A DNA stretch of 64,000 nucleotides from Deltaproteobacteria bacterium (GCA_016182965.1 JACPFM010000058.1:1-64000), one strand, 5' to 3'; counted from the stretch's first letter, positions 23,521 to 36,504 are shown. A program made the numbers and translations. Notes: generated from the sequence alone by a model not told the origin.

Positions 23521-26265
23521 CTACGCCTTGGTCACCTGGCAGACGAGATCCTTGTGGGGCAGCTGCGCCGAGTGCACCTCGGCGCGCGGCGGCAGCAGCC
23601 ACCCGTCGTGGGCGCCGCGGCCCTTCGCGATGCGCCCGAGCGCCCAGTGGCCGAAGCCGCGCACGAAGCCCACGGTGTCGGGACGGATCCCGTACGTGAT
23701 GTGGACCTTCGCGCGGACGATGCCGTAGGGGCTCTGCACGTAGACGAGATCGTCCTCGTCGAGCTTGCGGGCCGCTGCCGTCGTGGGGTGGATCCACAGG
23801 CGGTTCTCGGCCTTCATCTCCATGAGCCAGGGGTTGTTGAACGTGCGCGTGTGCGTGTGCTCCACCTCTTTCCACGAGATGAAGTAGAGCGGGAACGCCG
23901 TGGTCGGCTGCTCGTCCTGAGCCTTGTAGGCCGGCAGCGGATGGAAGCGGAGGTCGCCGGTGACGTCGTAGCCGGCCGGGAAGATCTTCCCGACGTATGC
24001 GTCGTTGAGCAGCGGATCCCAGAACTGGAACTTCCCGCTCGGCGTCGGCCAGATGCCCGGGGCCTCGTCGTACGTCGTCGGCGTGGTGCTGGTGGCGAAG
24101 CCGAGGATCGCCTTCGAGGTCTTGTTGCGGACCGTGAAGACCTCGCCGCCGGTGGGACCGAAGGTGAGAACCTCCATCGTCGCGCCGTCGAAGGTCTTGC
24201 CGGTCGCGGTCTTCTTGTATTTCTCGTAGTGGGTGCCGCCGTACTTGGCGCCGAAGTCCTCATTCCAGACACCGGCCGCCTTGACCTCGTCGAAGGTCAT
24301 CTTCTTGACCCAGCGATCGGAGCCGTCGGACTCCTTCAGGGCCATGTAGTTGTCCCACTCCTTCTTGTTGAAGTTCTCGTCGACCGTCCACACCGGGTCG
24401 GTCTTGAAGCCCGGCAGGCCGAGGGCGCCGCCGAGATCCATGAAGAACTGCGCCTCGGAGCGGCCGCCGGGGATCCAGGACTTCACCACCGGCTGACGCA
24501 GGTTGATCGAGCGGAACGTCACCCAGCGCGCGTTGAAGTCGTAGCGCTCGAGGTAGTTCGAGCCGGGGATGATGAGGTCCGCCATGAGCGCCGTCTCGCT
24601 CATGTGCGTGTCGACGCAGAGCACGAACTCCATGCTCTCGAGCGCCTTCCGGGTGCGCTCGGGATCGCCCATGCTCATCATCATGTTCTGGAACACGATG
24701 ACCGCGGCCTTCGCCGGGTACGAGAACCCGTAGACGTCGCGCTGGAAGAGGAGCACCTCGCGCGAGTCGACGTAGCTGCCCGAGCCGTGCCCGTAGAGGT
24801 ACCGGCGCGTGAACGCGGTGCCCGAGGGGATGGTCTCGCCGACGTTCCAGATCTTGCCGGTCTTGTCCTTCATCGCGCGCGTGGCGACGACGGCCTCCGG
24901 CAGGGTGATGTCGCTGATGCCGTCCGGCCGCCAGCCGTTCTTCGGCACGCCCCAGCTCGACTTCGGGCGGCTGACGCCCTGACGCTCGGGGTTGATCATC
25001 GAGCCGACGCGATCGACGGCGCCGAACAGGCCGATCAGGCAGGCGATGGCGCGCCCGCCCTGCGTGGCGTTGCCCTTGTGGCCGGGACCGCTCCACACGT
25101 CGATGCAGATCTTCTTGCCGGCCTTGTAGGCGGCGATCAGATCGTCGGCCATGCCCTCGATGGTCGCCTGCGGGATGCCGGTGACGCCCGCGGCCCAGGC
25201 CGCGTCCTTCGCCTGACCGTCGGCGTACGCGCCGGTGTTGTTCAAGTAGTCCTTGAACGCGCCGAAGCCGAGGCCGTGCGCGGCGACGAACGCCGTGTCG
25301 TAGTTCCCCGTCCCCGAGGCGTTGACGATCCGGTGGCACATGGCGAGGGCGAGCGCGCCGTCGGTGCCGGGCTTGACCGCGATCCACTGGTCGGCCTTCG
25401 ACGCGGTGGTGTTGAAGACCGGGTCGACGTAGACGAACTTGAAACCGGCCTTCTTGCGCGCGCGGGCGAAGGTCTTGGCGAGCCAGGTCCACTTGATCGC
25501 CGAGAGGAAATTCCAGCCGAAGACCAGGAGGTGCTCGGCGGCGTCGAGATCGGGCAGCGGGCGCTCGTTGCCCCAGACCGACTTGTAGAGCGCCTTGCGC
25601 GACGTGTCGCACAGCATCGAGTGGTTGCTGTAGTTGGGCGTGCCGAGCGCGTCGCAGATGTCCTGCTGGACGTGCGTGAACGAGTGGTCCTCGCCGAACC
25701 AGAAGATCGACCGCGCGCCGTAGCTCGCCTTGATCGACTGCAGCTTCATCGCCGCGAGGGTGATCGCCTCGTCCCATGTGATGGGGACGAACGACGAGGC
25801 CGAGCCACGCGGGCCGACGCGACGCATAGGGGCCTGCAGGCGATCGGGATCGTAGAGCGACATGCGCCCGGAGTTCCCCTTGCAGCACAGCGTGCCGTGC
25901 TCGTAGTTGTCGCCGGTGAGCGCCAGCTGCGCGGCGAAGCCGGCGCTGGTCGGCGCGATGTTGTTGGGATCGCGCAGCGGCTCGATCTTCCGGAGCACGC
26001 CGGCGGTGTCGACGAAGCAGTCGATGCCGCACTGTCCGCCGCACATGTTGCAGCCGGACTTGATCCACTTGCCCTTGCTGTAGTCCGTGATCTCGGACGC
26101 TTCGGCCTTCGAGATGCCGCGGAAGAGCCCCGGAATGCCGGCGAACGCGGCGCCCGCGGCGCCGAGCGCCGCGCTCCAGGTCATGAAGCGGCGGCGATTC
26201 AGCCCGCGCTCACGGTCGGACTCTGCCGCTCCAGCATCCGCCATCGGGTCTTGCTGCTTGTGCAT
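23521..26265 (-). CDS. Tat-exported molybdopterin oxidoreductase, PsrA/PhsA/ArrA-like catalytic subunit
   Basis: The 914-aa DMSO-reductase-family protein has a twin-arginine signal (LNRRRFMTWSAALGAAGAAF) and an N-terminal [4Fe-4S] site (CNMCGGQCGIDC, later CCKGNSGRMSLYDPDR). A Cys in NHSMLCDTSRKALY is at the position that usually ligates Mo. The C-terminal molybdopterin-dinucleotide domain includes WIHPTTAAARKLDEDDLVYV. Substrate cannot be read off; the group includes thiosulfate, polysulfide, tetrathionate, selenate and arsenate reductases and ArxA-type arsenite oxidases. ATG 26265 has AGGAGAGG. No NrfD-type membrane subunit is present nearby; the triheme lipoprotein upstream may take that place. 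Confidence 0.92.
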   Translation of the reverse strand: MHKQQDPMADAGAAESDRERGLNRRRFMTWSAALGAAGAAFAGIPGLFRGISKAEASEITDYSKGKWIKSGCNMCGGQCGIDCFVDTAGVLRKIEPLRDPNNIAPTSAGFAAQLALTGDNYEHGTLCCKGNSGRMSLYDPDRLQAPMRRVGPRGSASSFVPITWDEAITLAAMKLQSIKASYGARSIFWFGEDHSFTHVQQDICDALGTPNYSNHSMLCDTSRKALYKSVWGNERPLPDLDAAEHLLVFGWNFLSAIKWTWLAKTFARARKKAGFKFVYVDPVFNTTASKADQWIAVKPGTDGALALAMCHRIVNASGTGNYDTAFVAAHGLGFGAFKDYLNNTGAYADGQAKDAAWAAGVTGIPQATIEGMADDLIAAYKAGKKICIDVWSGPGHKGNATQGGRAIACLIGLFGAVDRVGSMINPERQGVSRPKSSWGVPKNGWRPDGISDITLPEAVVATRAMKDKTGKIWNVGETIPSGTAFTRRYLYGHGSGSYVDSREVLLFQRDVYGFSYPAKAAVIVFQNMMMSMGDPERTRKALESMEFVLCVDTHMSETALMADLIIPGSNYLERYDFNARWVTFRSINLRQPVVKSWIPGGRSEAQFFMDLGGALGLPGFKTDPVWTVDENFNKKEWDNYMALKESDGSDRWVKKMTFDEVKAAGVWNEDFGAKYGGTHYEKYKKTATGKTFDGATMEVLTFGPTGGEVFTVRNKTSKAILGFATSTTPTTYDEAPGIWPTPSGKFQFWDPLLNDAYVGKIFPAGYDVTGDLRFHPLPAYKAQDEQPTTAFPLYFISWKEVEHTHTRTFNNPWLMEMKAENRLWIHPTTAAARKLDEDDLVYVQSPYGIVRAKVHITYGIRPDTVGFVRGFGHWALGRIAKGRGAHDGWLLPPRAEVHSAQLPHKDLVCQVTKA

Positions 26266-26276
26266 GTCCGCCTCTC

Positions 26277-27095
26277 CTACAGGTACTTGGTGGGGTAATT
26301 CGTGTGACACATGGCGCACACGCTCACGGAAACGTTCTTGCGCAGACCGACGCTGCGCCCGAGGTCCCAGCTGCTGCGACGGATCTCGGTCTTGGTGTGG
26401 CAGGTCGTGCAGCTGGTGGTCGAGTGCTTGGCCATCGCGTGGAACGGCTTCACCGCGGCATCCAGCGACGTCTCGCCCTTGCGATCGGTGTGGCAGGCGA
26501 TGCAGTTCGCGTTCGTGTAGTACGGCTTCGACGCGTCCATCATCGTGACCATGTTCCAGCTGTCGGGGACCCGCTGGAGCGTCACGCGCAGCGTTGCGGT
26601 CTTGCCGGCCAGCACGCTCACGCTGCCGGCCTCGACGATCACCGGAACGCCGGCGACGACGTTGGTGCCGGCGAGCGCCAGGCCGGCGCCCTCGGCGCGG
26701 ACCTCGTAGACGCCGGCGGGGACGCCGACGATCTTGAACGCGCCGCTCGCGTCGGTCGTGGCGGTGAGACCGAGCGGCGTCGTCGTCACCTTCACACCCG
26801 ACAGATAAGCCGGCCCGGGCATGTCGCGATCGACCACCACGCCGGCGAGCTCGCCGACCGAGGTGCCCGCTTCGCCGGGCGCGCCCGCTTCGCCGGGATC
26901 GCCGGGAAGGCCAGCTTCGCCAGCAGGTCCTGGTGGTCCCGCTTCGCCGGGATCGCCGGGGTTGCCGGGGGTGCCGGGCGTGCCGGGCGTGCCGTTCTCA
27001 CCAGGCGTGCCTGGCTCGCCTTTCTCGCCGGTCGCTCCGTCGCAGGCAGCAGGCGCCAGGAGCAAGACCAGCAGCGCGGCGAGAGTTCTCGTCAT
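26277..27095 (-). CDS. Lipoprotein with collagen-like stalk, beta-sandwich domain and three haem c motifs
   Basis: The 272-aa protein has a lipobox (LAPAAC, Cys18) followed by about nineteen Gly-X-Y triplets (about 20-77, [13 protein letters not shown] and similar). Next comes a carboxypeptidase-regulatory/CNA-B-like beta-sandwich (about 80-165, with [20 protein letters not shown]). Three CxxCH haem sites follow: CIACH 198-202, CTTCH 229-233 and CAMCH 260-264, at equal 31-residue spacing, with extra His residues for axial ligation. It should be a lipid-anchored triheme cytochrome on a stalk. It is the first gene after a sigma-54 promoter and 11 bp before the Mo subunit, so it is the likely electron partner. 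Confidence 0.88.
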   Translation of the reverse strand: MTRTLAALLVLLLAPAACDGATGEKGEPGTPGENGTPGTPGTPGNPGDPGEAGPPGPAGEAGLPGDPGEAGAPGEAGTSVGELAGVVVDRDMPGPAYLSGVKVTTTPLGLTATTDASGAFKIVGVPAGVYEVRAEGAGLALAGTNVVAGVPVIVEAGSVSVLAGKTATLRVTLQRVPDSWNMVTMMDASKPYYTNANCIACHTDRKGETSLDAAVKPFHAMAKHSTTSCTTCHTKTEIRRSSWDLGRSVGLRKNVSVSVCAMCHTNYPTKYL

Positions 27096-27154
27096 GACGT
27101 GACCCTCCGAGGGAAGAAGTTCGGGCGAGCGATCGCCCAGGGCGCGCGCCCTCG

Positions 27155-27170
27155 TGCAAGGACCCGGCCA
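27155..27170 (-). promoter_or_regulatory. Sigma-54 promoter (-24/-12) of the molybdoenzyme operon
   Basis: On the minus strand the sequence TGGCCGGGTCCTTGCA carries GG and GC exactly 12 bp apart, matching the TGGCAC-N5-TTGC consensus in its invariant parts. It lies about 60 bp upstream of the cytochrome gene start and downstream of an NtrC-type regulator gene, so transcription would start near 27143. Confidence 0.65.
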
Positions 27171-27224
27171 CGAGCAGTGCGCGCCCCCTTCCGCGGAAGC
27201 TCGCGCAGGGGCGCGCGGGGCGCC

Positions 27225-27340
27225 GTTACGAAGTCCGGACATCGCCGCGCGGGGCGACGCGGGATCAGGCTGAATCTCCGCGCGCGCGGGACGTTACGAG
27301 ATCGTAACGCGCGTCGTTACGTCCACGCGCCGTCGTTACG
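27225..27340. promoter_or_regulatory. GTTACG array, candidate enhancer sites for the NtrC-type regulator
   Basis: GTTACG occurs at 27225, 27293, 27316 and 27335, and inverted at 27303. The central pair forms the perfect inverted repeat GTTACGA-GA-TCGTAAC (27293-27308). The sites lie about 80-195 bp upstream of the predicted start, the usual range for sigma-54 enhancers, in the gap beside the regulator gene. Confidence 0.6.
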
Positions 27341-27355
27341 CTCTCGGGAACGCTC

Positions 27356-30106
<2,751 letters not shown>

Positions 30107-30110
<4 letters not shown>

Positions 30111-31066
30111 GGGAGACCCTCCACCTCGTCGATGCCGTACGCTTCCATCCGCACGCGGCGGACGCTCTCGTACGCGCGCGGATCGACGGGTACGAACTTG
30201 TCGAAGCCGAGCTCGACGAGGAGCGCGCGGCCCTGCGCGTCTTCGTGCATGCGGAGGAGCGCGTCGCGCATCGCCCCGACGACCTTCGGGTCGAGGCCGC
30301 GACGCGCGACGATCGGCGGGCTGCCGAACGGCGGCGATTTCACGAGGACGCGCACACGCCCGAGCAGGTCAGGCTCGTCGCGCGCCATCCGGTCGAAGAC
30401 CAGGCTGTCGACCGCGGCGGCGGCGACCCGCGCCGTCGCGACCATGCGGATCGACTCGGTATGCGAGTGCGTGTACACGCTGTCGCTGAAGAAATTGCCG
30501 CCCGCCTTGCGCGCGAGGGACTCCGGGTAGAGCCGACCGGTGAGCGAGAGCGCGTCGACGAACGCGAAGCGGCGGCCGCGGAGATCCTCGAACGTCTCGG
30601 CCGGATCGTTGCTGCGCACCAGCACCAGCGAGTGATAGGTGGGCGTCCCGTTGCTCGAGGGCGCGGCGAGCAGCTCGACGGTCTGCGTCGGGAGCGCGAC
30701 GAACGCGCCGCTGCAGACGAAGGCGAAATCGACCTCGCCGCGCGCGAGGAGATCGTTGGTCTCGGCGTAGGTCTCCCGCTGGGTGACGTTCACGCCTCGT
30801 CCCAGACGGCCGGCGAGCCAGGCCGCGAGCCGCTGTCTTCCCTCGACCATCGCGCGCGGCGACACGCGCGTGCCGAGCGCGAACCGCAGCACGCCCTTGG
30901 CGACCGGCGTCGACTCGGGGAGACGGCGAGACGTGTCGACTTGCACCGCGTTGGCGTCCCGATCACACGCGCCGAGGGCCATGACCGCGGCGGCGAGCCA
31001 CGGCAACGCGCTGTGAACGCGGCGAACGGCAGATGGCGACGGGCTCACGGAGCTGACCCCGGGCAC
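30107..31066 (-). CDS. PhnD-like periplasmic oxyanion-binding lipoprotein, presumed sensor component
   Basis: The 319-aa protein has a lipobox (MALGAC, Cys34) and a type-2 periplasmic binding fold of the phosphate/phosphonate (PhnD) family: RETYAETNDLLARGEVDFAF, then YHSLVLVRSNDPAETFEDLR. No ABC permease is nearby; instead it overlaps a histidine kinase gene (ATGA). The same trio (PhnD-like protein, kinase, NtrC regulator) is known as AioXSR and ArxXSR, controlling arsenite oxidases. Apart from the lipid anchor the only Cys is Cys118 (FAFVCSGAFVALP), in the pocket region. An arsenite-type ligand is plausible but unproven. Confidence 0.85.
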
Positions 31067-31117
31067 CAGCCTACTCCGCTCGCGCCGCGCGGCCCACGAC
31101 GCAAATCAGCGCCAGGT

Positions 31118-31315
31118 TCATCCTGGAGTCGGCTTCTTCGAAGGCTCCTTCTTCGGCGAATCCTCGATCTCGTCGTCGTCGGAGGCGCGCAGGCCCTGCT
31201 TGAAGTTGCGGATGCCATTGCCGAGTCCCTTGCCGATCTCGGCGATCTTGCCCCCACCGAACAGCAGGAGCGCGAGCCCGCAGATGAGGAGGAGTTCGGT
31301 CGTTCCCAAGCCCAT
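31118..31315 (-). CDS. tatA: Twin-arginine translocase subunit TatA/E
   Basis: The 65-aa protein has the TatA layout: short N-terminus, one membrane helix (LLLICGLALLLFGGGKIAEIG), the FGGGKI hinge, an amphipathic helix (KGLGNGIRNFKQGL) and an acidic/Lys tail. ATG 31315 has AGGAAGG upstream. TatA forms the translocation pore for folded proteins such as the Tat-signal molybdoenzyme encoded downstream. No TatB/TatC lies nearby. The assignment between TatA and TatE is not meaningful here. Confidence 0.92.
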   Translation of the reverse strand: MGLGTTELLLICGLALLLFGGGKIAEIGKGLGNGIRNFKQGLRASDDDEIEDSPKKEPSKKPTPG

Positions 31316-31472
31316 GTGACCTTCCTGACGACGCCCGGTCGGCGCCGCTCGCGCGCGAAGCACGAACCACGCCAGGAGCGTCGTGCGAGGCGGGCCGTCA
31401 GGCTCCGGTCGCGACGGCCGGCATGGGAACCATCATGTCCAGGTCGGCGCCTCGGTGGCTAGAGTCGCCGCC

Positions 31473-31976
31473 GTGAGCGTCGAACCGCGCCCCGCTGTCC
31501 TCGCCGATCTCCGCACCGAGCCGCTGTCGGTCGACGAGGTCGTCTCGGCCGTCGCCCACCCCGGCGCCGGCGGCACCTCCGTGTTCATCGGCACCGTGCG
31601 CGACGAAGCCGACGGCCGCGCGGTCACCCTCCTCGAGTACGAGGCGTACCCGACGATGGCGCGCGCCGAGATGCGCAAGATCGCCGAGGAGATCGCGGGC
31701 GAGCTCCCCGACGTGCGCCTCGCGGTCACCCACCGCGTCGGGTCGCTGCGAGTCGGCGATCTCGCGATCGTCTGCGCGGCGAGCGCGCCGCATCGGGGCG
31801 AGGCCTTCCGCGCCTGTCGCCTCCTCATCGATCGCATCAAGGAGCGGGTGCCCATCTGGAAGCGCGAGCACGGCCCCGACGGCCCGTACTGGGTCGGCTG
31901 GCAAGACGCGCGCTGCAGCTCGCACGAGGGGCACCATCACGAGCACGACGCGGAGGCGCACGTCCATGGCAAGTGA
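31473..31976 (+). CDS. moaE: Molybdopterin synthase catalytic subunit MoaE
   Basis: The 167-aa protein has the MoaE signatures GGTSVFIGTVRDEADGRAV, LEYEAYPTMARAEMRKI, VTHRVGSLRVGD, and the active-site segment IKERVPIWKREHGPDG with its catalytic Lys. It transfers sulphur from MoaD thiocarboxylate to the pterin precursor. Its tail is His-rich (HEGHHHEHDAEAHVHGK), possibly metal-binding. GTG 31473 is taken as start; it overlaps moaD by 11 bp. Confidence 0.93.
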   Translation: MSVEPRPAVLADLRTEPLSVDEVVSAVAHPGAGGTSVFIGTVRDEADGRAVTLLEYEAYPTMARAEMRKIAEEIAGELPDVRLAVTHRVGSLRVGDLAIVCAASAPHRGEAFRACRLLIDRIKERVPIWKREHGPDGPYWVGWQDARCSSHEGHHHEHDAEAHVHGK

Positions 31977-32217
31977 AGTTCGGTTGCTGGCGTTCGCGGG
32001 CGCGCGCGACGTGGTGGGCGCGGGCGAGGTCTCCATCGCCCTGTCCGCGCCCGAGCCCGCGCGCGCGTTCCTCGATCGCCTCGTCGAGGCGTTCCCCGGC
32101 CTCGCGCGGCACCGCGGTTCGCTGCGGCTCGCGGTCAACGGCACCTACGCGCACTGGGACGAAGAGGTGAGCCCCGGCGACGAGGTCGCGCTCATCCCGC
32201 CGGTCGCCGGCGGCTGA
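31966..32217 (+). CDS. moaD: Molybdopterin synthase sulphur-carrier subunit MoaD
   Basis: The 83-aa ubiquitin-fold protein ends in the essential Gly-Gly (IPPVAGG) and carries LRLAVNGTYAHWDEEVSPGDEVALIPP, the MoaD/ThiS core. Its start lies inside the end of moaE, so the two subunits are coupled. Together with moaA at 21195 they supply cofactor for the molybdoenzyme of this island. Confidence 0.93.
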   Translation: MASEVRLLAFAGARDVVGAGEVSIALSAPEPARAFLDRLVEAFPGLARHRGSLRLAVNGTYAHWDEEVSPGDEVALIPPVAGG

Positions 32218-32283
32218 TCGGTTTCTGGTCGCACGAGCTGATCGCCGCCTTTGACCTTCGTCGACCCGGTCGAGGGCGGCGAA

Positions 32284-33402
32284 TCAGCCCGACGACGTCG
32301 CCATCAGCGCGCGCCAACGGGTCAGCGGCACGCCGAGCGCGCGCTCGATCTGCTGCAGCTCCACCGCGAGCTCCGCCTCGGTCGCGCCGCTGGCCAGCGC
32401 CCTGCGCAGGAGGGCCATCGCCGAGACGTACTTGCCGCGACGCATGAGCGCGCGCGCGAGGAGCGGCGCGACCTCCTTCGGCGAGCCGCCGTACACCAGC
32501 GCGCGTCGGAACGGGGCGATCGCCTCGCCCGGTCGACCGTCGGTGAGGTACGCCTCGCCGAGGCGCCGGAAGATGTCGCCGGCGAGCGCGCCCTCGCCCG
32601 CCCACTGGATGGCGAGGCGCAGGATCTCCTCGGCCTGCGGCGACTCGCCGAGGCGCGCGCACGCGGAGCCGAGCAGCGCGAGGCCCTTGGCGATGAGCGC
32701 GCGCGTGTCGGCCGGGAGCCCCTGCCCCTCGGGCGTGCGGAGGAAGATGGCGAGCGGCGCGGGCCAGCTGCCGAGCAGCGTGAGCACCCGCGCGTTGTCG
32801 CCGCGCTCGGAGGCGGCCTCGGCCTCTGCGACCTTCGACAGATCGATGGCGCCGCGCGCGCCCGCGCCCGCGCGCTCGAGCTCCTGGCGCACCAGCACGC
32901 CGACGCCGGAGCGCAGCTCGTCGAGCGAGACGGTCTCCTCGAAGCCGTCGCGCTGCACGACGACGAGCGTCTGCTTCTCGTCGACGAGCATGCGCCGCAG
33001 GCTGATCCCGAAGATCGGCGCAAGCAGCAGGTAGCGCACGCCGATGTGCTTCTGGATCGCGTCGACGTCGGTGTCGCGCGCCGGCGCCGGGCCGGTGGGC
33101 TCGATGGTCAGCAGCGCGCCGACGAGCTGACGGCGGAACTCCGGCAGCGACGCCTTGCGCGTCGGCTCCTCCTCGCCGGCGACGAACTCGACGATGGTCG
33201 CGTCGGGCGTGCGTCGGTCGACGGTGAGCGCGGTGATGCGCACGCCCGCGACCAGCGAGAACGCGAAGAACCGCTCGCCGACGATGTCGCAGAGCGCCTG
33301 GAAGCTGCCGATGCTCTCGCCGATCCGTTCGAACCACCCGTCGGTGCGGACCGCGTCGAGCGGAATGATGCGCGATGCCACGAGAGCGAATGAACGTATC
33401 AT
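32284..33402 (-). CDS. Hypothetical TPR-like protein, 372 aa
   Basis: The ATG at 33402 is the likely start. The N-terminal half (about 1-190) has an unrecognised fold with KHIGVRYLLLAPIFGISLRR; the C-terminal half (about 195-345) consists of TPR-like helical pairs (DIFRRLGEAYLTDGRPGEAI, LLARALMRRGKYVSAMALLR). No signal peptide or membrane segment is seen. TPR repeats imply protein-protein contact. It is divergent from mreB. Confidence 0.7.
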   Translation of the reverse strand: MIRSFALVASRIIPLDAVRTDGWFERIGESIGSFQALCDIVGERFFAFSLVAGVRITALTVDRRTPDATIVEFVAGEEEPTRKASLPEFRRQLVGALLTIEPTGPAPARDTDVDAIQKHIGVRYLLLAPIFGISLRRMLVDEKQTLVVVQRDGFEETVSLDELRSGVGVLVRQELERAGAGARGAIDLSKVAEAEAASERGDNARVLTLLGSWPAPLAIFLRTPEGQGLPADTRALIAKGLALLGSACARLGESPQAEEILRLAIQWAGEGALAGDIFRRLGEAYLTDGRPGEAIAPFRRALVYGGSPKEVAPLLARALMRRGKYVSAMALLRRALASGATEAELAVELQQIERALGVPLTRWRALMATSSG

Positions 33403-33666
33403 TCCCCGAAGCCGCCCGGGGAATGCGACACCACGCGGCCGGCGTTCCCTTGCCCCGCGGCCGAAGCGGGACGGCAAGGTGTAGGTGACCGTCCCACCTC
33501 GCGTTGCCCGAGGGTCGGCTCCGTGCTACCTCTCGATGCCCTTCTCGGCCCATCCATTCCGATCAGGACCGAGCTTCCACGGCTTTTCCACAGGGCTTCC
33601 AATTCTTGGCGACGCTCCGGCGCCGCCCCCCCCGAAGAACGTCCCCGACTCGGCGGCGGGACCTAA

Positions 33667-34728
<1,062 letters not shown>

Positions 34729-34743
34729 CCCCCGCGGAGCTTG

Positions 34744-34924
34744 GTCCAGAGTCCAGAGTCTAGAGTCTAGAGTCCGAGACCAAGACCGAGACCGAGAGCC
34801 GACGAGAGTTGAGAGTGCACCATGGGTCCGCAGTCGAGCAAAAACGCCAGCGCACGTGCCACGACCCGAGGGCGCGCGGCGATCTCGATCCTCTCTAGAC
34901 TCCGGACTCTAGACTCTAGACCCG
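34744..34924. repeat. Facing arrays of GTCTAGA-type repeats between mreB and mreC
   Basis: AGAGTCTAGAGTCTAGAGTC at 34753-34772 and its complement around 34894-34922 are inverted copies about 120 bp apart, with a degenerate GAGACCAAGACCGAGACCG run between. They could pair into a long hairpin inside the operon gap and attenuate transcription between mreB and mreC. Confidence 0.5.
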
Positions 34925-35000
34925 GCACTCCGGCCGCAGCGCGCGCGAAGCCGAAGCCGACGACGACGCGGGGGCTCGCGCGAACGCGGGGGCCCGCGCG

Positions 35001-35879
35001 ATGACCCCCTCCTCCTTCCGACGCGCGCGCGACGCCGCGGTGGTCATCGTCCTGTTGGCGCTGCCGTTCTTCGTGCTGCGCTCCAACGTGCGCGATCCGC
35101 GCAAGCTCAACGCGCTCGATCGCGGGGTCCTGCGCATCTCGTCGCCCTTCCAGTACGTCGGGCGGATGATCGGCCGGGGCATCTCGTCGGTCGTCGGCTC
35201 CTACGTCTACCTGGTCGACGTCAAGGCGAAGAGCGACGAGCTGCAGCACGAGAACACCGTGCTTCGCGAGAAGGTGCGCAAGCTCGAGGCGATGGACGTC
35301 GAGAACCGCCGGCTGCGTCGCCTCCTCGGCCTGAAGGAGCAGCTCGGCCCCGAGGCGCTGACCGCGCAGGTGATCGCCAAGGACGTGGTCGATTTCCGCG
35401 TCGCCAGCGTCACCCTCGATCGCCCGAGCAACGAGGTGAAGCCCGGCTGGCCCGTGATCACCGACGAGGGCGTGGTCGGCGTGGTGCTGCGCGCCGACGC
35501 CGATCGGCTCGAGGTGCAGCTGGCCATCGACCCGCAGCTGGCCATCGACGTGGTCGACGAGCGCACCGGCGCGCGCGGGCTCGCCCGCGGCACCTCCGAC
35601 GTCGACAAGTACGCGTGCAAGGTCGAGTACATGAAGCGCAGCGACGAGGTGGCGGTCGGCGATCTGCTGGTGACCAGCGGCGTCGGCGCGCGCTTCAAGA
35701 AGGGCATCCCCGTCGCGCGCATCACCAAGATCTTCAACCGCGGGTTCGGCGAGTTCCAAGAGGTCGAGGCCGAGCCGGTGGTCTCGTTCTCCCGGCTGGA
35801 GGAGGCGTTCGTGCTGCCGCCGGCCGGCGCCGAGACCGTCGCCCACGAACCCGGCACGCCGGGCGCACCGAAGAAGTGA
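35001..35879 (+). CDS. mreC: Rod-shape-determining protein MreC
   Basis: The 292-aa protein has one N-terminal membrane helix (DAAVVIVLLALPFFVL), a coiled coil (about 70-110, ENTVLREKVRKLEAM) and the two beta-barrel domains of MreC (about 115-270, with GWPVITDEGVVGVVLRADAD and GVGARFKKGIPVARITKI). It links MreB to the periplasmic elongasome. It lies 7 bp before mreD. Confidence 0.95.
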   Translation: MTPSSFRRARDAAVVIVLLALPFFVLRSNVRDPRKLNALDRGVLRISSPFQYVGRMIGRGISSVVGSYVYLVDVKAKSDELQHENTVLREKVRKLEAMDVENRRLRRLLGLKEQLGPEALTAQVIAKDVVDFRVASVTLDRPSNEVKPGWPVITDEGVVGVVLRADADRLEVQLAIDPQLAIDVVDERTGARGLARGTSDVDKYACKVEYMKRSDEVAVGDLLVTSGVGARFKKGIPVARITKIFNRGFGEFQEVEAEPVVSFSRLEEAFVLPPAGAETVAHEPGTPGAPKK

Positions 35880-35886
35880 GGCGGCG

Positions 35887-36504
35887 GTGCGGTACACGGC
35901 CTTCCTCCTCTTCGGCTTCGTGCTGATCGTCCTGCAGGGCGAGGCTTGGATCGTGCTCGGTCCGCTGGCGGCAAAGGGGTACCGGCCGTCGCTGCTGGTG
36001 CCGCTCCTGGTCTTCCTCGGGGTGACCGAGAGCAACCTCGCGCTCGCGGCGATGATCGCCTTCCTCCTCGGGTACGTCACCGACGTCCTCGGCGGCGCGC
36101 CCATCGGCCTCTACACCTTCGCCTCCGTGGCGACGGTGGCGCTCTCGCGCATCGCCGGGCTCCGGGTGGTCGGCCAGGGCGGGTTCGCGCGCGCGCTCCT
36201 CGCCGGCGCCTTCGCCGCGCTGTCGTCGGTGATGGTCCTGGTCCTGCTCGCGATCTTCGGCAAGAGCCCGTACGTGCCGCGCGCGATGGCGCGCCTGCTC
36301 CTGCCGCAGGCGATCGCCACCGCCATCGCCGCGCCGCTGGTGTTCCGCGCCGCGGCGCGCGTGCACGCATGGGCCTTCGGCTTCCTCGATCCGGCGCGCT
36401 CGCCCGAGCAGCGCAAGCTCGACGGGCGCGCCCCGTCGGCGCGCGAGCCGCTCGTCACCGCGCGCGTGGACGGCGCGAGGGAAGACGCCGGGAGGCTGCC
36501 GTGA
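35887..36504 (+). CDS. mreD: Rod-shape-determining protein MreD
   Basis: The GTG start at 35887 gives a 205-aa protein with about five membrane segments (LIVLQGEAWIVLGPLAA, LLVPLLVFLGVTESNLALAA and others) and a disordered C-terminal tail. Position between mreC and mrdA and topology identify it. MreD is the membrane partner of MreC. Its stop overlaps the mrdA start. Confidence 0.9.
   Translation: MRYTAFLLFGFVLIVLQGEAWIVLGPLAAKGYRPSLLVPLLVFLGVTESNLALAAMIAFLLGYVTDVLGGAPIGLYTFASVATVALSRIAGLRVVGQGGFARALLAGAFAALSSVMVLVLLAIFGKSPYVPRAMARLLLPQAIATAIAAPLVFRAAARVHAWAFGFLDPARSPEQRKLDGRAPSAREPLVTARVDGAREDAGRLP

Noticed and set aside
23128..26298. A plus-strand open frame of 1056 codons across the molybdoenzyme genes
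   Set aside because: It is antisense to the Mo subunit with its clear Tat signal and Fe-S motifs; long antisense frames are expected at this GC content. The peptide is Arg/Val/Ala-rich without any motif.
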